The notes beneath the pieces are model-generated. The model made no database searches. It was not told the origin of the DNA and saw only the letters and a program-made list of their open reading frames with translations. A DNA stretch of 64,000 bases from Thalassotalea sp. 1_MG-2023. GTDB lineage: Bacteria > Pseudomonadota > Gammaproteobacteria > Enterobacterales > Alteromonadaceae. The translations under genes were made by a program, and so were the position numbers. The stretch spans positions 62,001 to 126,000 of the forward strand of contig NZ_JAUOPD010000009.1 of assembly GCF_030546745.1 (NCBI RefSeq), written 5' to 3'. Numbering within the stretch: position 1 is the first letter of the stretch; each line of letters starts with the position of its first letter. Shown here piece by piece: positions 44,775 through 53,716 of this stretch.

Positions 44775-46811
44775 TTAATAGGGACCAAAAATATTTTCTG
44801 GTGCATACCAGAACGTGCGCCAAAGATGATTACCATGTAAGTAGTAAATATCGTCAAGGTTAAAAATTGCTCTATCACCTAATGATGAAGGGAAAGTCGG
44901 GGTTACATTCCAAGCATCATTAATCGCAAATACATTGCCAATATGATGCAATTGAGCATCAGTGTTTTCGCTGGTAATTTCTATTAAGGTTAGAAAGTTT
45001 TCTTTAGTCCAAGTCTCTATATTGCTATTTTGTTGTTCGTTATTCACATGCCATCTCTCCATAGGAATTCCAAAACGATGACGTTCGTCATGTTTAGATG
45101 TGTGGTGTGTGAGTGCAAGATAATTGAACTCAACGGGAGTGAAGGCTGCGGGCTGTGTAAAAGAAGCGATTACTTTCGGTGAATTGATGTTACTGATATC
45201 AAAAAGACTGATTTTCGCTCCTTGTGCTTTTGGTTTGTTTAATTGAACATTGTCATTTTGATTTTTTGGAAAGTGTTGCTCAATACCCAGTAAAAGTTCA
45301 GCTGAAATAGGCAGTAGGGACGATAAATAGCCAGGTACGTTAAATGTTCCACGTATATACGGCGCGTCTGGTGTTGATAAGTCTATCAGATAGATCGGAT
45401 CGGTTGCTGAATATGTCAGTATGAATGCTACATTATTAACAAATCGCACTGCTTTTATATCTTGTTGCTCATGGTGATTAAGATTGGCAGCGCCTATTTT
45501 TATTGGCTGAGTATCATTGGGTAACTGTGAAATAATCTTAAGTTCTTTATGCGGGCCAGTTGTGGATTCTTGTAAGACAAATAACTGATGTTCAAAACCT
45601 GTATTGGTACTTCCTTCAGTAGTCACTACACGTAGCATTGACTGATGCTCATTGAACCGTAAGTTTGCGTTGATTTCGCCAAAACCTCCTGGAAGTTCAA
45701 CGGAGCCGCTATAGCTAAATTCTTGCTCTTTAAATGAAAATTTATGAATTGCAGAGGTTTTAGCCGTGTTTTGTTTTTTGGTGTTGTATAAATACATTGC
45801 TGTGTTCGAAGTATAAACACCTTGAATATCGCTATTAACGCACAGTGATGTGATTGATTCTGGCTCATTAACATCAAGTACTGTCAGTGTTGTTATGCCA
45901 TCGAAACCATCATCCTCGTTACTGGTGGCAGGAGTAAAACATTGTTCAGACGTTACCAGTAATGAGCTAATACCTTGAGCATTGGTTATTTTGGGGAGAA
46001 TGTCGGATATTGGTGTTGAATAGATTTTTCGAAAATTCGCAAGGTGTTCAGCGTCGTTGTTGGCAAGTGGCAGCCCAGGAATATAAGGGGAAAAACTGCT
46101 AAGAAAGTACAGCTTATTGCCAATTCTTCTGCTATCAATAATACGTCCATCAATGGTGAAAGTATGCTGCAGTATCGCTTGTTCAGGTGATGAAATATCA
46201 ACAATAGATAAGTGAAAACTATGCCCTACAGGAAAAAATGATGCGTTTGCAGAGGTATTTTTGCTTGCATAACCGGCATAATGTTGTTGATTACTGAAAG
46301 CTGCTAATCGCTTTTCCGTGATATATATCCCATTAATTGCGGCATCGTTTAACCTCAATGGCACATATGTAACTGGCGTGATATCACCCTGTTGATGCCG
46401 TGATAAAATTTTAATGTTCGGCGCTGACTCTTCAGTTGTCTGATCGTTATAGTGCGGATTAGTTGCGATAAATATATATTGATCGTTTTGCTTTATTCGA
46501 TCGCCTGCGAAGGTATTATTTTTTATGATTGCCGATGATGAATAACTTAACGATGTTACTGCGTGATCTTCATTATATATTGGTACTAAAGGATATTTAT
46601 TCCTCGCTTTACTTCTTAAATAAATACCGTTTCGTAAATGTCGTTGAAAGCTATGACGATCTGCTTTTTTTAACGGAGTTGTTGAATTTTCCAATGCATT
46701 TAAAGGAGGGATTGCGTGAATGTTTTGTGTCACACTAATGCTTGCTTTGTCTGAATCGCAGCCAACAACACAGAGACACAGCGTTAAAAGGCTAACTTTT
46801 AAGGTCGTCAT
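44775..46811 (-). CDS. Beta-propeller domain lipoprotein (PF09826-type)
   Basis: A 678-residue protein with a lipoprotein signal (TLCLCVVGC; Cys18) and a long secreted region that matches the C-terminal beta-propeller domain family: HLSIVDISSPEQ, FTIDGRIIDSRRIGNKLYFL, NDTQPIKIGAANLNHHEQQD, VRFVNNVAFILTYSATDPIYLIDLSTP and PYIRGTFNVPGYLSSLLP. The family is found in bacteria and archaea, and has no assigned activity. The C-terminal ~120 residues carry a further WHV and EIT region. Its partner downstream is the Ig-like membrane protein. It faces the MipA operon across 156 bp. Confidence 0.85.
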   Translation of the reverse strand: MTTLKVSLLTLCLCVVGCDSDKASISVTQNIHAIPPLNALENSTTPLKKADRHSFQRHLRNGIYLRSKARNKYPLVPIYNEDHAVTSLSYSSSAIIKNNTFAGDRIKQNDQYIFIATNPHYNDQTTEESAPNIKILSRHQQGDITPVTYVPLRLNDAAINGIYITEKRLAAFSNQQHYAGYASKNTSANASFFPVGHSFHLSIVDISSPEQAILQHTFTIDGRIIDSRRIGNKLYFLSSFSPYIPGLPLANNDAEHLANFRKIYSTPISDILPKITNAQGISSLLVTSEQCFTPATSNEDDGFDGITTLTVLDVNEPESITSLCVNSDIQGVYTSNTAMYLYNTKKQNTAKTSAIHKFSFKEQEFSYSGSVELPGGFGEINANLRFNEHQSMLRVVTTEGSTNTGFEHQLFVLQESTTGPHKELKIISQLPNDTQPIKIGAANLNHHEQQDIKAVRFVNNVAFILTYSATDPIYLIDLSTPDAPYIRGTFNVPGYLSSLLPISAELLLGIEQHFPKNQNDNVQLNKPKAQGAKISLFDISNINSPKVIASFTQPAAFTPVEFNYLALTHHTSKHDERHRFGIPMERWHVNNEQQNSNIETWTKENFLTLIEITSENTDAQLHHIGNVFAINDAWNVTPTFPSSLGDRAIFNLDDIYYLHGNHLWRTFWYAPENIFGPY

Positions 46812-46967
46812 GTTGTTCCTTATCGAATACTATGGATTATTGAATTACTATGAATGAAGTTAAGGTGAACTGCTGTTGCCAATTGCTATTAAATGTAATC
46901 AGGTGTAATCGCCGCTAGTATTTGTTGGCTTCTGTGGTAAATTGAGGCAAAAATTTTCGGAGTAACC

Positions 46968-47810
46968 TTGTTGAAGTATTTAGCACTGCTATGTTGTTTT
47001 ATTACTTATACTGCAATTGCTAGTTGTCACCCTGATAGTGATTCATGCGCACCTGTATCGCAATGGCAGTTTTCAATCGCGCTTGGCGGTGGTGTTCATA
47101 CGAATCCGCTCAATGGCGGAGACAATATACCTTTAGTGCTTGTTCCTTCTGTAAGTTATTACGGTGAAAACCTTTTTTTTGATAATGGGTTGCTAGGTTA
47201 TTCATTGTTAGAAAATGAACGTTTGGTTTTTAGTGCTGTTACCCAGCTTAACCAAGAAAAAGCGTATTTTACTCGTTGGCATCCAAAAAATATCTTTGTT
47301 GTAAGCATGAATAATGCTTTTCATGGCGCGGCAAAAGAATCTATTGATATAAACCAAGTTGATGATCGAGATTGGGCGCTTGATGCCGGTGGGCAAGTTA
47401 ATTGGTTTATTGAACAACACACTGATGTTATGGCAAAACTTCTGTGGGATGTTTCGAGTGTTTACCAAGGTTACACGGGGGAACTGAGTGTTAACCATAG
47501 AGTAACGGTTCCCTTTATTGAACATAGCCAACTTTCTTTTGGTCTAGGCGCACAGGTTAATAGCCGTAAACTAGTGAATTACTATTATGGCGTTGAGCAA
47601 CAAGACAGTCTTTTTACTCAAATAACCTTTAAAGGTAAAACCAGTATCAACCCGGTTTTTCATGTGAAATTCACGAAAGCAATTTCAACTCAGTGGCGCT
47701 TATCGTTTTATTGGAAACGAAAGTTGCTTGATGCTAATACAGCTAACAGCCCACTGATTAATTCATCACAAATAGATACCGTATTTCTAGGGATGGAATA
47801 TGCGTTTTAA
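46968..47810 (+). CDS. MipA/OmpV family outer-membrane protein
   Basis: A 280-residue protein with a signal peptide (MLKYLALLCCFITYTAIAS) and a beta-barrel pattern of alternating strands, ending in GMEYAF with a C-terminal Phe as usual for barrels. VPSVSYYGENLFFDNGLLGYSL is the MipA/OmpV signature. The start is TTG (46968 or 46971), with GGAG several bases upstream; no ATG is available near. Family members are osmotic or stress-induced porin-like proteins, and some scaffold murein enzymes. Its stop overlaps the DUF3019 start by 11 bp. Confidence 0.87.
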   Translation: MLKYLALLCCFITYTAIASCHPDSDSCAPVSQWQFSIALGGGVHTNPLNGGDNIPLVLVPSVSYYGENLFFDNGLLGYSLLENERLVFSAVTQLNQEKAYFTRWHPKNIFVVSMNNAFHGAAKESIDINQVDDRDWALDAGGQVNWFIEQHTDVMAKLLWDVSSVYQGYTGELSVNHRVTVPFIEHSQLSFGLGAQVNSRKLVNYYYGVEQQDSLFTQITFKGKTSINPVFHVKFTKAISTQWRLSFYWKRKLLDANTANSPLINSSQIDTVFLGMEYAF

Positions 47811-48186
47811 ACTCGGTGTTAAGCGATGGTTACTTATCGCTGGAATACTTAGTCAGCCACTTGTAAATGCAAAAGAAGTGGTATTCAGTATTTCACCTAC
47901 CATATGTATTGTGAATAAAATGGGTGAACCTTGTACCATGACAGTAAATGTTAATTGGCAAACCCCAAACGCTGGTGATTATTGTTTATATCAAGACACT
48001 GAGCAATTAACTTGCTGGCAAAATACGGCAAGTATCGCCACACGATTAAATATTCATCTACAGCAAAATATGGTATTCAGTTTACGTGAACAGAACACCA
48101 TATTGGCGCAAAAACAAATTCGCGTAAATGCAAGTGCACCAAGAAAATTTAGACGTAAATTACGAGCTCAGTGGAGTGTATTTTAA
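47800..48186 (+). CDS. DUF3019 domain protein, secreted
   Basis: A 128-residue protein with a signal peptide (WLLIAGILSQPLVNA) and a small beta-rich domain: FSISPTICIVNKMGEPC, VNVNWQTP, DYCLYQDTEQLTCW. Four cysteines suggest two disulfides, so it is probably periplasmic. DUF3019 proteins are typically found beside MipA and a two-component system in Shewanella-like bacteria (recalled, not searched). It overlaps both neighbours (11 bp with MipA; TAATG with the response regulator), a sign of tight translational coupling. Its function is unknown. Confidence 0.82.
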   Translation: MRFKLGVKRWLLIAGILSQPLVNAKEVVFSISPTICIVNKMGEPCTMTVNVNWQTPNAGDYCLYQDTEQLTCWQNTASIATRLNIHLQQNMVFSLREQNTILAQKQIRVNASAPRKFRRKLRAQWSVF

Positions 48187-48878
48187 TGGCAAACATATTG
48201 TTGGTTGAAGATGATGAACGTTTAGCTAAATTGATCAAAGACTTTTTAAAACAAAATGGTTTTGATGTTACGGTGTTACATCGTGGCGATCATGCGCTAG
48301 ATTACATAAAAAAAAGCCAGCCTGACTTAACCATTCTTGATGTAATGTTACCGAAAGTAGATGGTTTTTCAATTTGTCGTGCTGTACGACCATTTTATCA
48401 ACAACCGATACTTTTTTTAACAGCTAAAGACAGTGATATTGATCACGTATTGGGTTTAGAAATTGGCGCTGATGACTACCTAACAAAACCCATTGAGCCA
48501 CGGGTACTACTTGCTCGAATTAATACGCGTTTGCGGCGTAAGAGTGCTCCTGAACTTGCTGTTGAATCTCTCACATATGGTGAGTTGTTTATAGATAAAA
48601 CGGCTCGAAAAGTGATGTTGTCAGATCAACTTATTGACTTAACAAGCCATGAATTTGAATTATTATGGTTGTTAGCTGAAAACGCAGGGGAGCCGCAAAG
48701 CCGTGATTATATTCATCAGAAAATGATCGGACGTGAATACGACGGCTTAGATCGCAGTGTCGATGTGAGAGTGTCTAGACTTCGTAAAAAATTACATGAT
48801 AACGTAGAACAACCCTTTCGTATTATCACTGTTTGGGGTAAAGGCTATATGTTGAGTAAAACGGCTTGGCACAGTTAA
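48186..48878 (+). CDS. OmpR/PhoB-family response regulator
   Basis: A 230-residue regulator: receiver (~1-115) with acidic pocket VEDDER, phospho-acceptor Asp in LTILDVMLPKVDG, Thr in LFLTAKD and Lys in YLTKP; then a winged-helix DNA-binding domain (~130-230) with DLTSHEFELLWLL and RSVDVRVSRLRKKL. The ATG at 48186 has GGAG 9 nt upstream and overlaps the DUF3019 stop; the GTG at 48171 is less likely. Its kinase is encoded 43 bp downstream. The obvious target is this envelope operon. Confidence 0.95.
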   Translation: MANILLVEDDERLAKLIKDFLKQNGFDVTVLHRGDHALDYIKKSQPDLTILDVMLPKVDGFSICRAVRPFYQQPILFLTAKDSDIDHVLGLEIGADDYLTKPIEPRVLLARINTRLRRKSAPELAVESLTYGELFIDKTARKVMLSDQLIDLTSHEFELLWLLAENAGEPQSRDYIHQKMIGREYDGLDRSVDVRVSRLRKKLHDNVEQPFRIITVWGKGYMLSKTAWHS

Positions 48879-48921
48879 TGGTACGGAAAGCTTTTCACTG
48901 TGATGAGGCATTGAGGCAACA

Positions 48922-50181
48922 TTGAACCGCTTATTTTTTCATTTATTTCTCGTGATCGTGCTAGGTTTAGTGACCATCAATTGGTTAACCGAATCACTAT
49001 GGCAGCAATGGTACCCACAAATAAATAATGAAAACCCGCCGCTAGTTAAATCATTAAGCGTTATTGTAGAACAACAAACCTTACAGCCTTTGCCGTTATC
49101 GTCACTCTCTACCATGTTAAATATGCCGGTAAGTATGCTTGCTTTGCAAGAGGTGGCATGGTTACCAGCGCAACTGCAACAGTTAACAGCACACAAGCCA
49201 GTCGTAACCTATGATGCTTTTGATCAACTCATTGTTTATGTCAAAGAGCAGCGCTCCCAACAAGTGTATATGTTTGGACCGATAAAGGTTAGCGCGATGG
49301 AAGCTGAGCATAATACATTAAAAATCATGTTGCTTTGCTTGTCTTATCTGTTGCTCGCGCTGATTATTTATTTATGGAGTAAACCGTTATGGCAAGATCT
49401 CAATCGATTAAATGCAATGACCGCACAAATTGCCAAGGGCAATTTCGCAATCACGGGCTTGAAGAGCAAATCATCACCTATCAGTAATATTGTAAAAACA
49501 TTTGATACCATGGCGCAACGCGTTACCCAGTTAGTTTCTGATCAGCGGCAGTTGGTTAATGCAGTGTCGCATGAACTTAGAACGCCGTTAGCAAGATTAA
49601 GGTTTTCACTTGAAATGTTAGAACAAGTTCCAGAGCAACATCGATCTGAAATGAAGCAAGATGTCACAGAAATGTCGACGCTCATTGATGAAATGCTTAA
49701 CTATGCGCGACTAGAAAACATTGACGCAAGTGATAACAAACAACAGAACGACCTAGTGTTGATTGTTAATCAAGTGGTTGATAAAGGAATTCGCCTATCT
49801 GACAAACAGATCCAATGTCACCTGCCAACCCATTGCGAGTTTTATTGTAATGCCGTGCTTATTGAACGCGCGCTACAAAACTTATTGAGCAATGCGATAA
49901 GGTACGCTAAACAACAGGTCGTCGTTTCGCTCACTCAGCATGAAAGTGGCAACATTGAGTTAATTGTAGAAGACGACGGTTGTGGTATCCCCCGAGAAGA
50001 ACGAGATAAAGTATTTGATGCCTTTTATCGCATTGATAAAAGCCGCAATAAAGCATTAGGCGGCTTTGGTTTAGGTTTAGCGATTGTTGAGCGTATTTGT
50101 CGCTCACATCGTGGTTACTGTCAGGTAAACGAATCTTCGCTTGGTGGTTGTAAATTTATTATCAGCTTACCTAAAGCTTAG
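48922..50181 (+). CDS. Two-component sensor histidine kinase, EnvZ/RstB-like
   Basis: A 419-residue membrane kinase. Two helices (~5-22 and ~133-155) bracket a periplasmic sensor domain of about 110 residues; then HAMP (~155-205), HisKA with VSHELRTPLARLRF, and HATPase_c (~310-417) with NLLSNAIRYA, DDGCGIP and GGFGLGLAI. The start is a TTG at 48922, with GAGG 5 nt upstream. The size and layout resemble RstB and related kinases. Its stop overlaps by 4 bp the stop of the convergent C1 peptidase gene. Confidence 0.94.
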   Translation: MNRLFFHLFLVIVLGLVTINWLTESLWQQWYPQINNENPPLVKSLSVIVEQQTLQPLPLSSLSTMLNMPVSMLALQEVAWLPAQLQQLTAHKPVVTYDAFDQLIVYVKEQRSQQVYMFGPIKVSAMEAEHNTLKIMLLCLSYLLLALIIYLWSKPLWQDLNRLNAMTAQIAKGNFAITGLKSKSSPISNIVKTFDTMAQRVTQLVSDQRQLVNAVSHELRTPLARLRFSLEMLEQVPEQHRSEMKQDVTEMSTLIDEMLNYARLENIDASDNKQQNDLVLIVNQVVDKGIRLSDKQIQCHLPTHCEFYCNAVLIERALQNLLSNAIRYAKQQVVVSLTQHESGNIELIVEDDGCGIPREERDKVFDAFYRIDKSRNKALGGFGLGLAIVERICRSHRGYCQVNESSLGGCKFIISLPKA

Positions 50182-51113
50182 GTAGTGCTAACATCACTTT
50201 CTTCAAGTAAGCAGTAAAAATCAAAAGCATTAGGTAAGCTTTCTCCATCAAGCTTATAGGTACCCAAAATAAATTCGTAAGGCATATAGAGATAGCCAGA
50301 TAAACCAAAATTTTCCCCATAAGAATTACGAATCAGTAACGCTTGTTTTTCATCATCAAAACCAACAGCACAAACGGCATGGCCGCCGATACGTAATTCT
50401 TCTTCACTTGGAATAGGCATAACGCCTGAAGATGGAATATTAAAAAAACTGCGAGGTTCCATAAAACCAAAAATAATAGGCGTTTGGTTGCTAAGCGCAT
50501 GCTTTATTTCGTCAATTCCGTGTTCGATGCTTAAGCGGCAATACTTAACTTGTCTGAATGTTTTAGCTTGTTTAATGGCTTTTGGGGAGGGTTTTTCGTT
50601 CATTAACTTTTGAATAATTGCTTGTTTTTCCACTAGCACTTGTTCAAGGTTTTGAGTAATTTCTTCAAGGGTTGCGGTTTTTATTAATTGATATAAAGAG
50701 TCTGGAACATGTGTTTTAGGGTAGGGCCATAAGTCCGCACAACATACGCCGAAAAGCTGTAATGCTTGAAAACCATCGCTGATCAAAACAGGTGTGTTTT
50801 GTAGTTCTTTGCCAGCTAATAAGCGCTCATGATAGTAAATATACATTGCAGAGGCTTTAGAAACTTGGCTGCAATCATCAAAAAACTCAGTTTTTTGTCT
50901 ATTTAATGTGATCTCCATTGCAGCTGATAATGCGCACCCAGTACAAGCATTCAGTAAACCCTGATCCATCACCGGTGAAATAATAAACTCACGCAGATCA
51001 ACACGTGCTTGAGCACATGCTTGCCAATGACTTGAATCACAGTTTTGTTGATATAGCGGGGATGCAGTGCATTGAGCATTTGGCACGACACTTCGGCAGT
51101 ATAAATGTTGCAT
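50178..51113 (-). CDS. C1 (papain) family cysteine peptidase, apparently cytoplasmic
   Basis: A 311-residue protein with a papain-like fold. The nucleophile region DQGLLNACTGCA gives Gln51 and probable catalytic Cys60, later GGHAV gives His245 and RNSYG gives Asn263. The spacing from the oxyanion Gln to Cys60 is three residues longer than in papain. I see no signal peptide and no long pro-region, unlike most papains; a helical insertion lies near residues 140-180. The substrate is unknown. It overlaps the convergent kinase gene by 4 bp. Confidence 0.85.
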   Translation of the reverse strand: MQHLYCRSVVPNAQCTASPLYQQNCDSSHWQACAQARVDLREFIISPVMDQGLLNACTGCALSAAMEITLNRQKTEFFDDCSQVSKASAMYIYYHERLLAGKELQNTPVLISDGFQALQLFGVCCADLWPYPKTHVPDSLYQLIKTATLEEITQNLEQVLVEKQAIIQKLMNEKPSPKAIKQAKTFRQVKYCRLSIEHGIDEIKHALSNQTPIIFGFMEPRSFFNIPSSGVMPIPSEEELRIGGHAVCAVGFDDEKQALLIRNSYGENFGLSGYLYMPYEFILGTYKLDGESLPNAFDFYCLLEESDVSTT

Positions 51114-51251
51114 GTATATCCTTATATATGAAAGTTCTAGCAGCTTGTTTTGATTAGCATAATAACTGATATAAACTTTTTACCAAGTAGCTTTTAATTT
51201 TTGTACTAAAAATTAAATTAATCGGTGTTCAACACACGCTTAAGAAAGATA

Positions 51252-51968
51252 TTATTTGATTTGAGCAACTTTTTCTAATACTTGCGCTTTAAACGACTTA
51301 CCAATATTGATCTCTCGTTCATCGATGAGCGTTATTTGGTTTCCTTCAATAAAACTAATATGTTCAAGGTTTACTATGGCTGATTTGTGCACTTGTAAAA
51401 AGCACGTGTCTTTAAGTTGCTCTACAAAACTTGATAGTGTTCTTGGTGTTAAAACGCTTTGACCATCACGCCAAACTTTCACGTAATTTCCGTAAGCTTC
51501 AAAACAACTAACGTCTGCTAAGTTTATTTTTAATTGCTTTTTATCTACTTTAACAAATATTTGCTTAATAGCATTTGGTTTATCTGTGTGTGTTGCTTGT
51601 TGAACTAATTCGTAGTGACTAAGGGACTTATTACATGCTTGTAGAAAGCGTTCGAATGAAAAAGGCTTTAAAAGATAGTCACTCACATCTAATTCAAAAC
51701 TTTCTAATGCGTATTCTTGATAAGCACTGGTGATAACAACCTGTGGTTTTTCTTTTAATACTTTAAGCAAATCAAGGCCTGAAAGCATTGGCATATTAAT
51801 ATCCAAAAATAGCAGGTCAACAGATTGCTTAGATAGGAAATCAAGTGCTTGGGTGGCTGAATAACACTGTCCAACAACGTTTATAAACGGTACGTTGTCA
51901 CAAAAGCTTTGTAAAATATCGTGTGCAAGTGGTTCGTCGTCAATGATTAAGGCGTTAAGCTTATCCAT
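51252..51968 (-). CDS. LytTR-family response regulator
   Basis: A 238-residue regulator of the LytT/AlgR/YehT type: receiver (~1-120; IIDDEPLA, phospho-acceptor Asp in LLFLDINMPMLSG, Lys in YLLKPF) and a LytTR DNA-binding domain (~135-236; VSCFEAYGNYVKVW, FLQVHKSAIVNLEHI). Its start overlaps the kinase gene by 8 bp, so the two are co-translated. The divergent ABC genes are the likely target; the shared intergenic region carries a dyad. Confidence 0.95.
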   Translation of the reverse strand: MDKLNALIIDDEPLAHDILQSFCDNVPFINVVGQCYSATQALDFLSKQSVDLLFLDINMPMLSGLDLLKVLKEKPQVVITSAYQEYALESFELDVSDYLLKPFSFERFLQACNKSLSHYELVQQATHTDKPNAIKQIFVKVDKKQLKINLADVSCFEAYGNYVKVWRDGQSVLTPRTLSSFVEQLKDTCFLQVHKSAIVNLEHISFIEGNQITLIDEREINIGKSFKAQVLEKVAQIK

Positions 51969-53484
51969 TATTTTCTAGCTCTATTGTTAAGATTACTAAA
52001 AATTCATGTGGTTGTGCCGAGATATTCAACTGATGCTTATTGGTGTAATCAAGCGCTAATCGACGTTGTAAATTTTCAAGCCCAAGGCCACCGTCTATTT
52101 GTTTTTCTTGCGATTCTTTTTGTTTTATTTTTAGTCTATCATCAATGGAGTTATGGCACCTTACACTAAGTTCATTGCCTTTAAGTGATAAATCGACCGA
52201 TAACCAAACGGACTTATCCGTTGCATCAATACCATGTTTAAAAGCGTTTTCTATGAGTACGATCAACAGTAATGGGGCTATTTTATATTCTGTATTACCC
52301 GCTAGTTTTGGGTCAATATTAACGGTAATGTTTGCTTTATGGCTAACGCGGATTTCCTGTAGTGCCATATAGTCAGTTAAATAAGCAATTTCGTCTTTTA
52401 AACTCACACGATGATTACCTCCTTTGTATACCACAAATCTTAATAAATTGGATAACTGCAGTATACATTGAGGCGCTTGGGACTTGTTGGTTAATACCAG
52501 CGAATACAGATTATTAAGGGTATTAAATAAAAAATGCGGATTAATTTGTTGCTGTAACCACTTTAATTCTGCTTCGGTGTTTTGCTGTTTGAGTAATGAT
52601 ACTTCTGCAACTTGTTGTTGCCACTTAAAGGCTAAAATCAAAGGTAAACTTATCATCATGATAATAAAAGTAATGCGTAAATTCCAAATATCAAAGGGAT
52701 CATGGTTACCGCTAGGTAACAAAGTGAACTCAACGTTATTAATCGGTAGAAATAGAATTAGTTGACTTAAAAGTGGCGCGGCTATTAACGTGAATGTGCA
52801 GGCCGCCCATAAATAATGAAATACGCCAAATCGAGCCATAACGTTGTTTATTAAAACATGATGATTTACCCAATAAATAAAGTAGCCACACAGATAAAAG
52901 GCAAAAAACTGAATAAAGTAAAGAAGTAATTCGTCAATACGTAACAGGTTTCGTTTAATGTCTATAAGAATGTGAATAGGTTGGTTTTCCATTGGATTGT
53001 CAATCGAGTTAAACACTAATGACCAAAACAAACTAAAACACACTATGATGGCGAGCAATATGTTGTCCATTGTGACTTTATCTTTAAACTTCGATAGATT
53101 CAGTGGTTTCATTTTTCGTTTTAAAAATATAATGGCTTCAATGACTGCTAGATAAATAAAGATGCCTAACGTGTTATCAAAAAACTTTTCATAGCTGTTG
53201 TATCTTTCACTAAGAATTAAATGTCCTAATGGCAATATGATAAAGCCAATAGCCCACCAAGTGAGTGCTACTATTTTTTCAGATCGTAAGCTTTGATATT
53301 TGCACCAAAGCACCGGTGAAATAATTAGGCACAGCACGATAAATTGATGAGAATAACTCAGCCATGTATGTTGAGGAGCCGTTAAATAAGAGTATGACAT
53401 CAACAAGAATATATATAGGCTGAACGGCATAACAGGAGAGAATAAGAAATGAGAAAATCTTGTTACCAATGCGTTTGAAGGCAT
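51961..53484 (-). CDS. LytS/YehU-type sensor histidine kinase
   Basis: A 507-residue kinase with a multi-helix membrane region in the first ~300 residues (at least seven hydrophobic segments) and a cytoplasmic His_kinase domain: QQINPHFLFNTLNNLYSLV holds the phosphorylated His, and a HATPase region follows (LLLIVLIENAFKHGI, GGLGLENLQRRL). There is no recognisable 5TM-LytS sensor, so the signal is unknown; a stimulus in the membrane is plausible. It forms one operon with the LytTR regulator and is divergent from the ABC/M1 peptidase genes. Confidence 0.92.
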   Translation of the reverse strand: MPSNALVTRFSHFLFSPVMPFSLYIFLLMSYSYLTAPQHTWLSYSHQFIVLCLIISPVLWCKYQSLRSEKIVALTWWAIGFIILPLGHLILSERYNSYEKFFDNTLGIFIYLAVIEAIIFLKRKMKPLNLSKFKDKVTMDNILLAIIVCFSLFWSLVFNSIDNPMENQPIHILIDIKRNLLRIDELLLYFIQFFAFYLCGYFIYWVNHHVLINNVMARFGVFHYLWAACTFTLIAAPLLSQLILFLPINNVEFTLLPSGNHDPFDIWNLRITFIIMMISLPLILAFKWQQQVAEVSLLKQQNTEAELKWLQQQINPHFLFNTLNNLYSLVLTNKSQAPQCILQLSNLLRFVVYKGGNHRVSLKDEIAYLTDYMALQEIRVSHKANITVNIDPKLAGNTEYKIAPLLLIVLIENAFKHGIDATDKSVWLSVDLSLKGNELSVRCHNSIDDRLKIKQKESQEKQIDGGLGLENLQRRLALDYTNKHQLNISAQPHEFLVILTIELENNG

Positions 53485-53540
53485 ATTATCGCTTGCTGTA
53501 ATAGATAAATGAATAAATGATATTGCTGTGTTTATTGTTA

Positions 53541-53622
53541 AATGTCAGTAATTAAATGACAAAAAGCATTATTTTCATGATCAACGACTATTATGATGTC
53601 ATTTTTTCCTTTTACTGACATT
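53541..53622. promoter_or_regulatory. Nested dyad between LytS/LytTR and ABC genes, candidate operator
   Basis: AATGTCAGTAA (53541-53551) and TTACTGACATT (53612-53622) are exact inverted repeats 60 bp apart. Inside them, AAATGACA (53554-53561) and TGTCATTT (53597-53604) are a second exact pair. The TGTCA/TGACA core therefore occurs four times in one 82-bp block in the 232-bp divergent promoter region. It is a good candidate site for the LytTR regulator or another dimeric regulator. Confidence 0.5.
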
Positions 53623-53716
53623 CGTCACTGAAGATACGACCTTGGTCATTGTTTGCTCGCAAAGTCCTTAAGAGTTAATAACAATTACGCCATGTAACAC
53701 TCATTGTGGCGGATAT

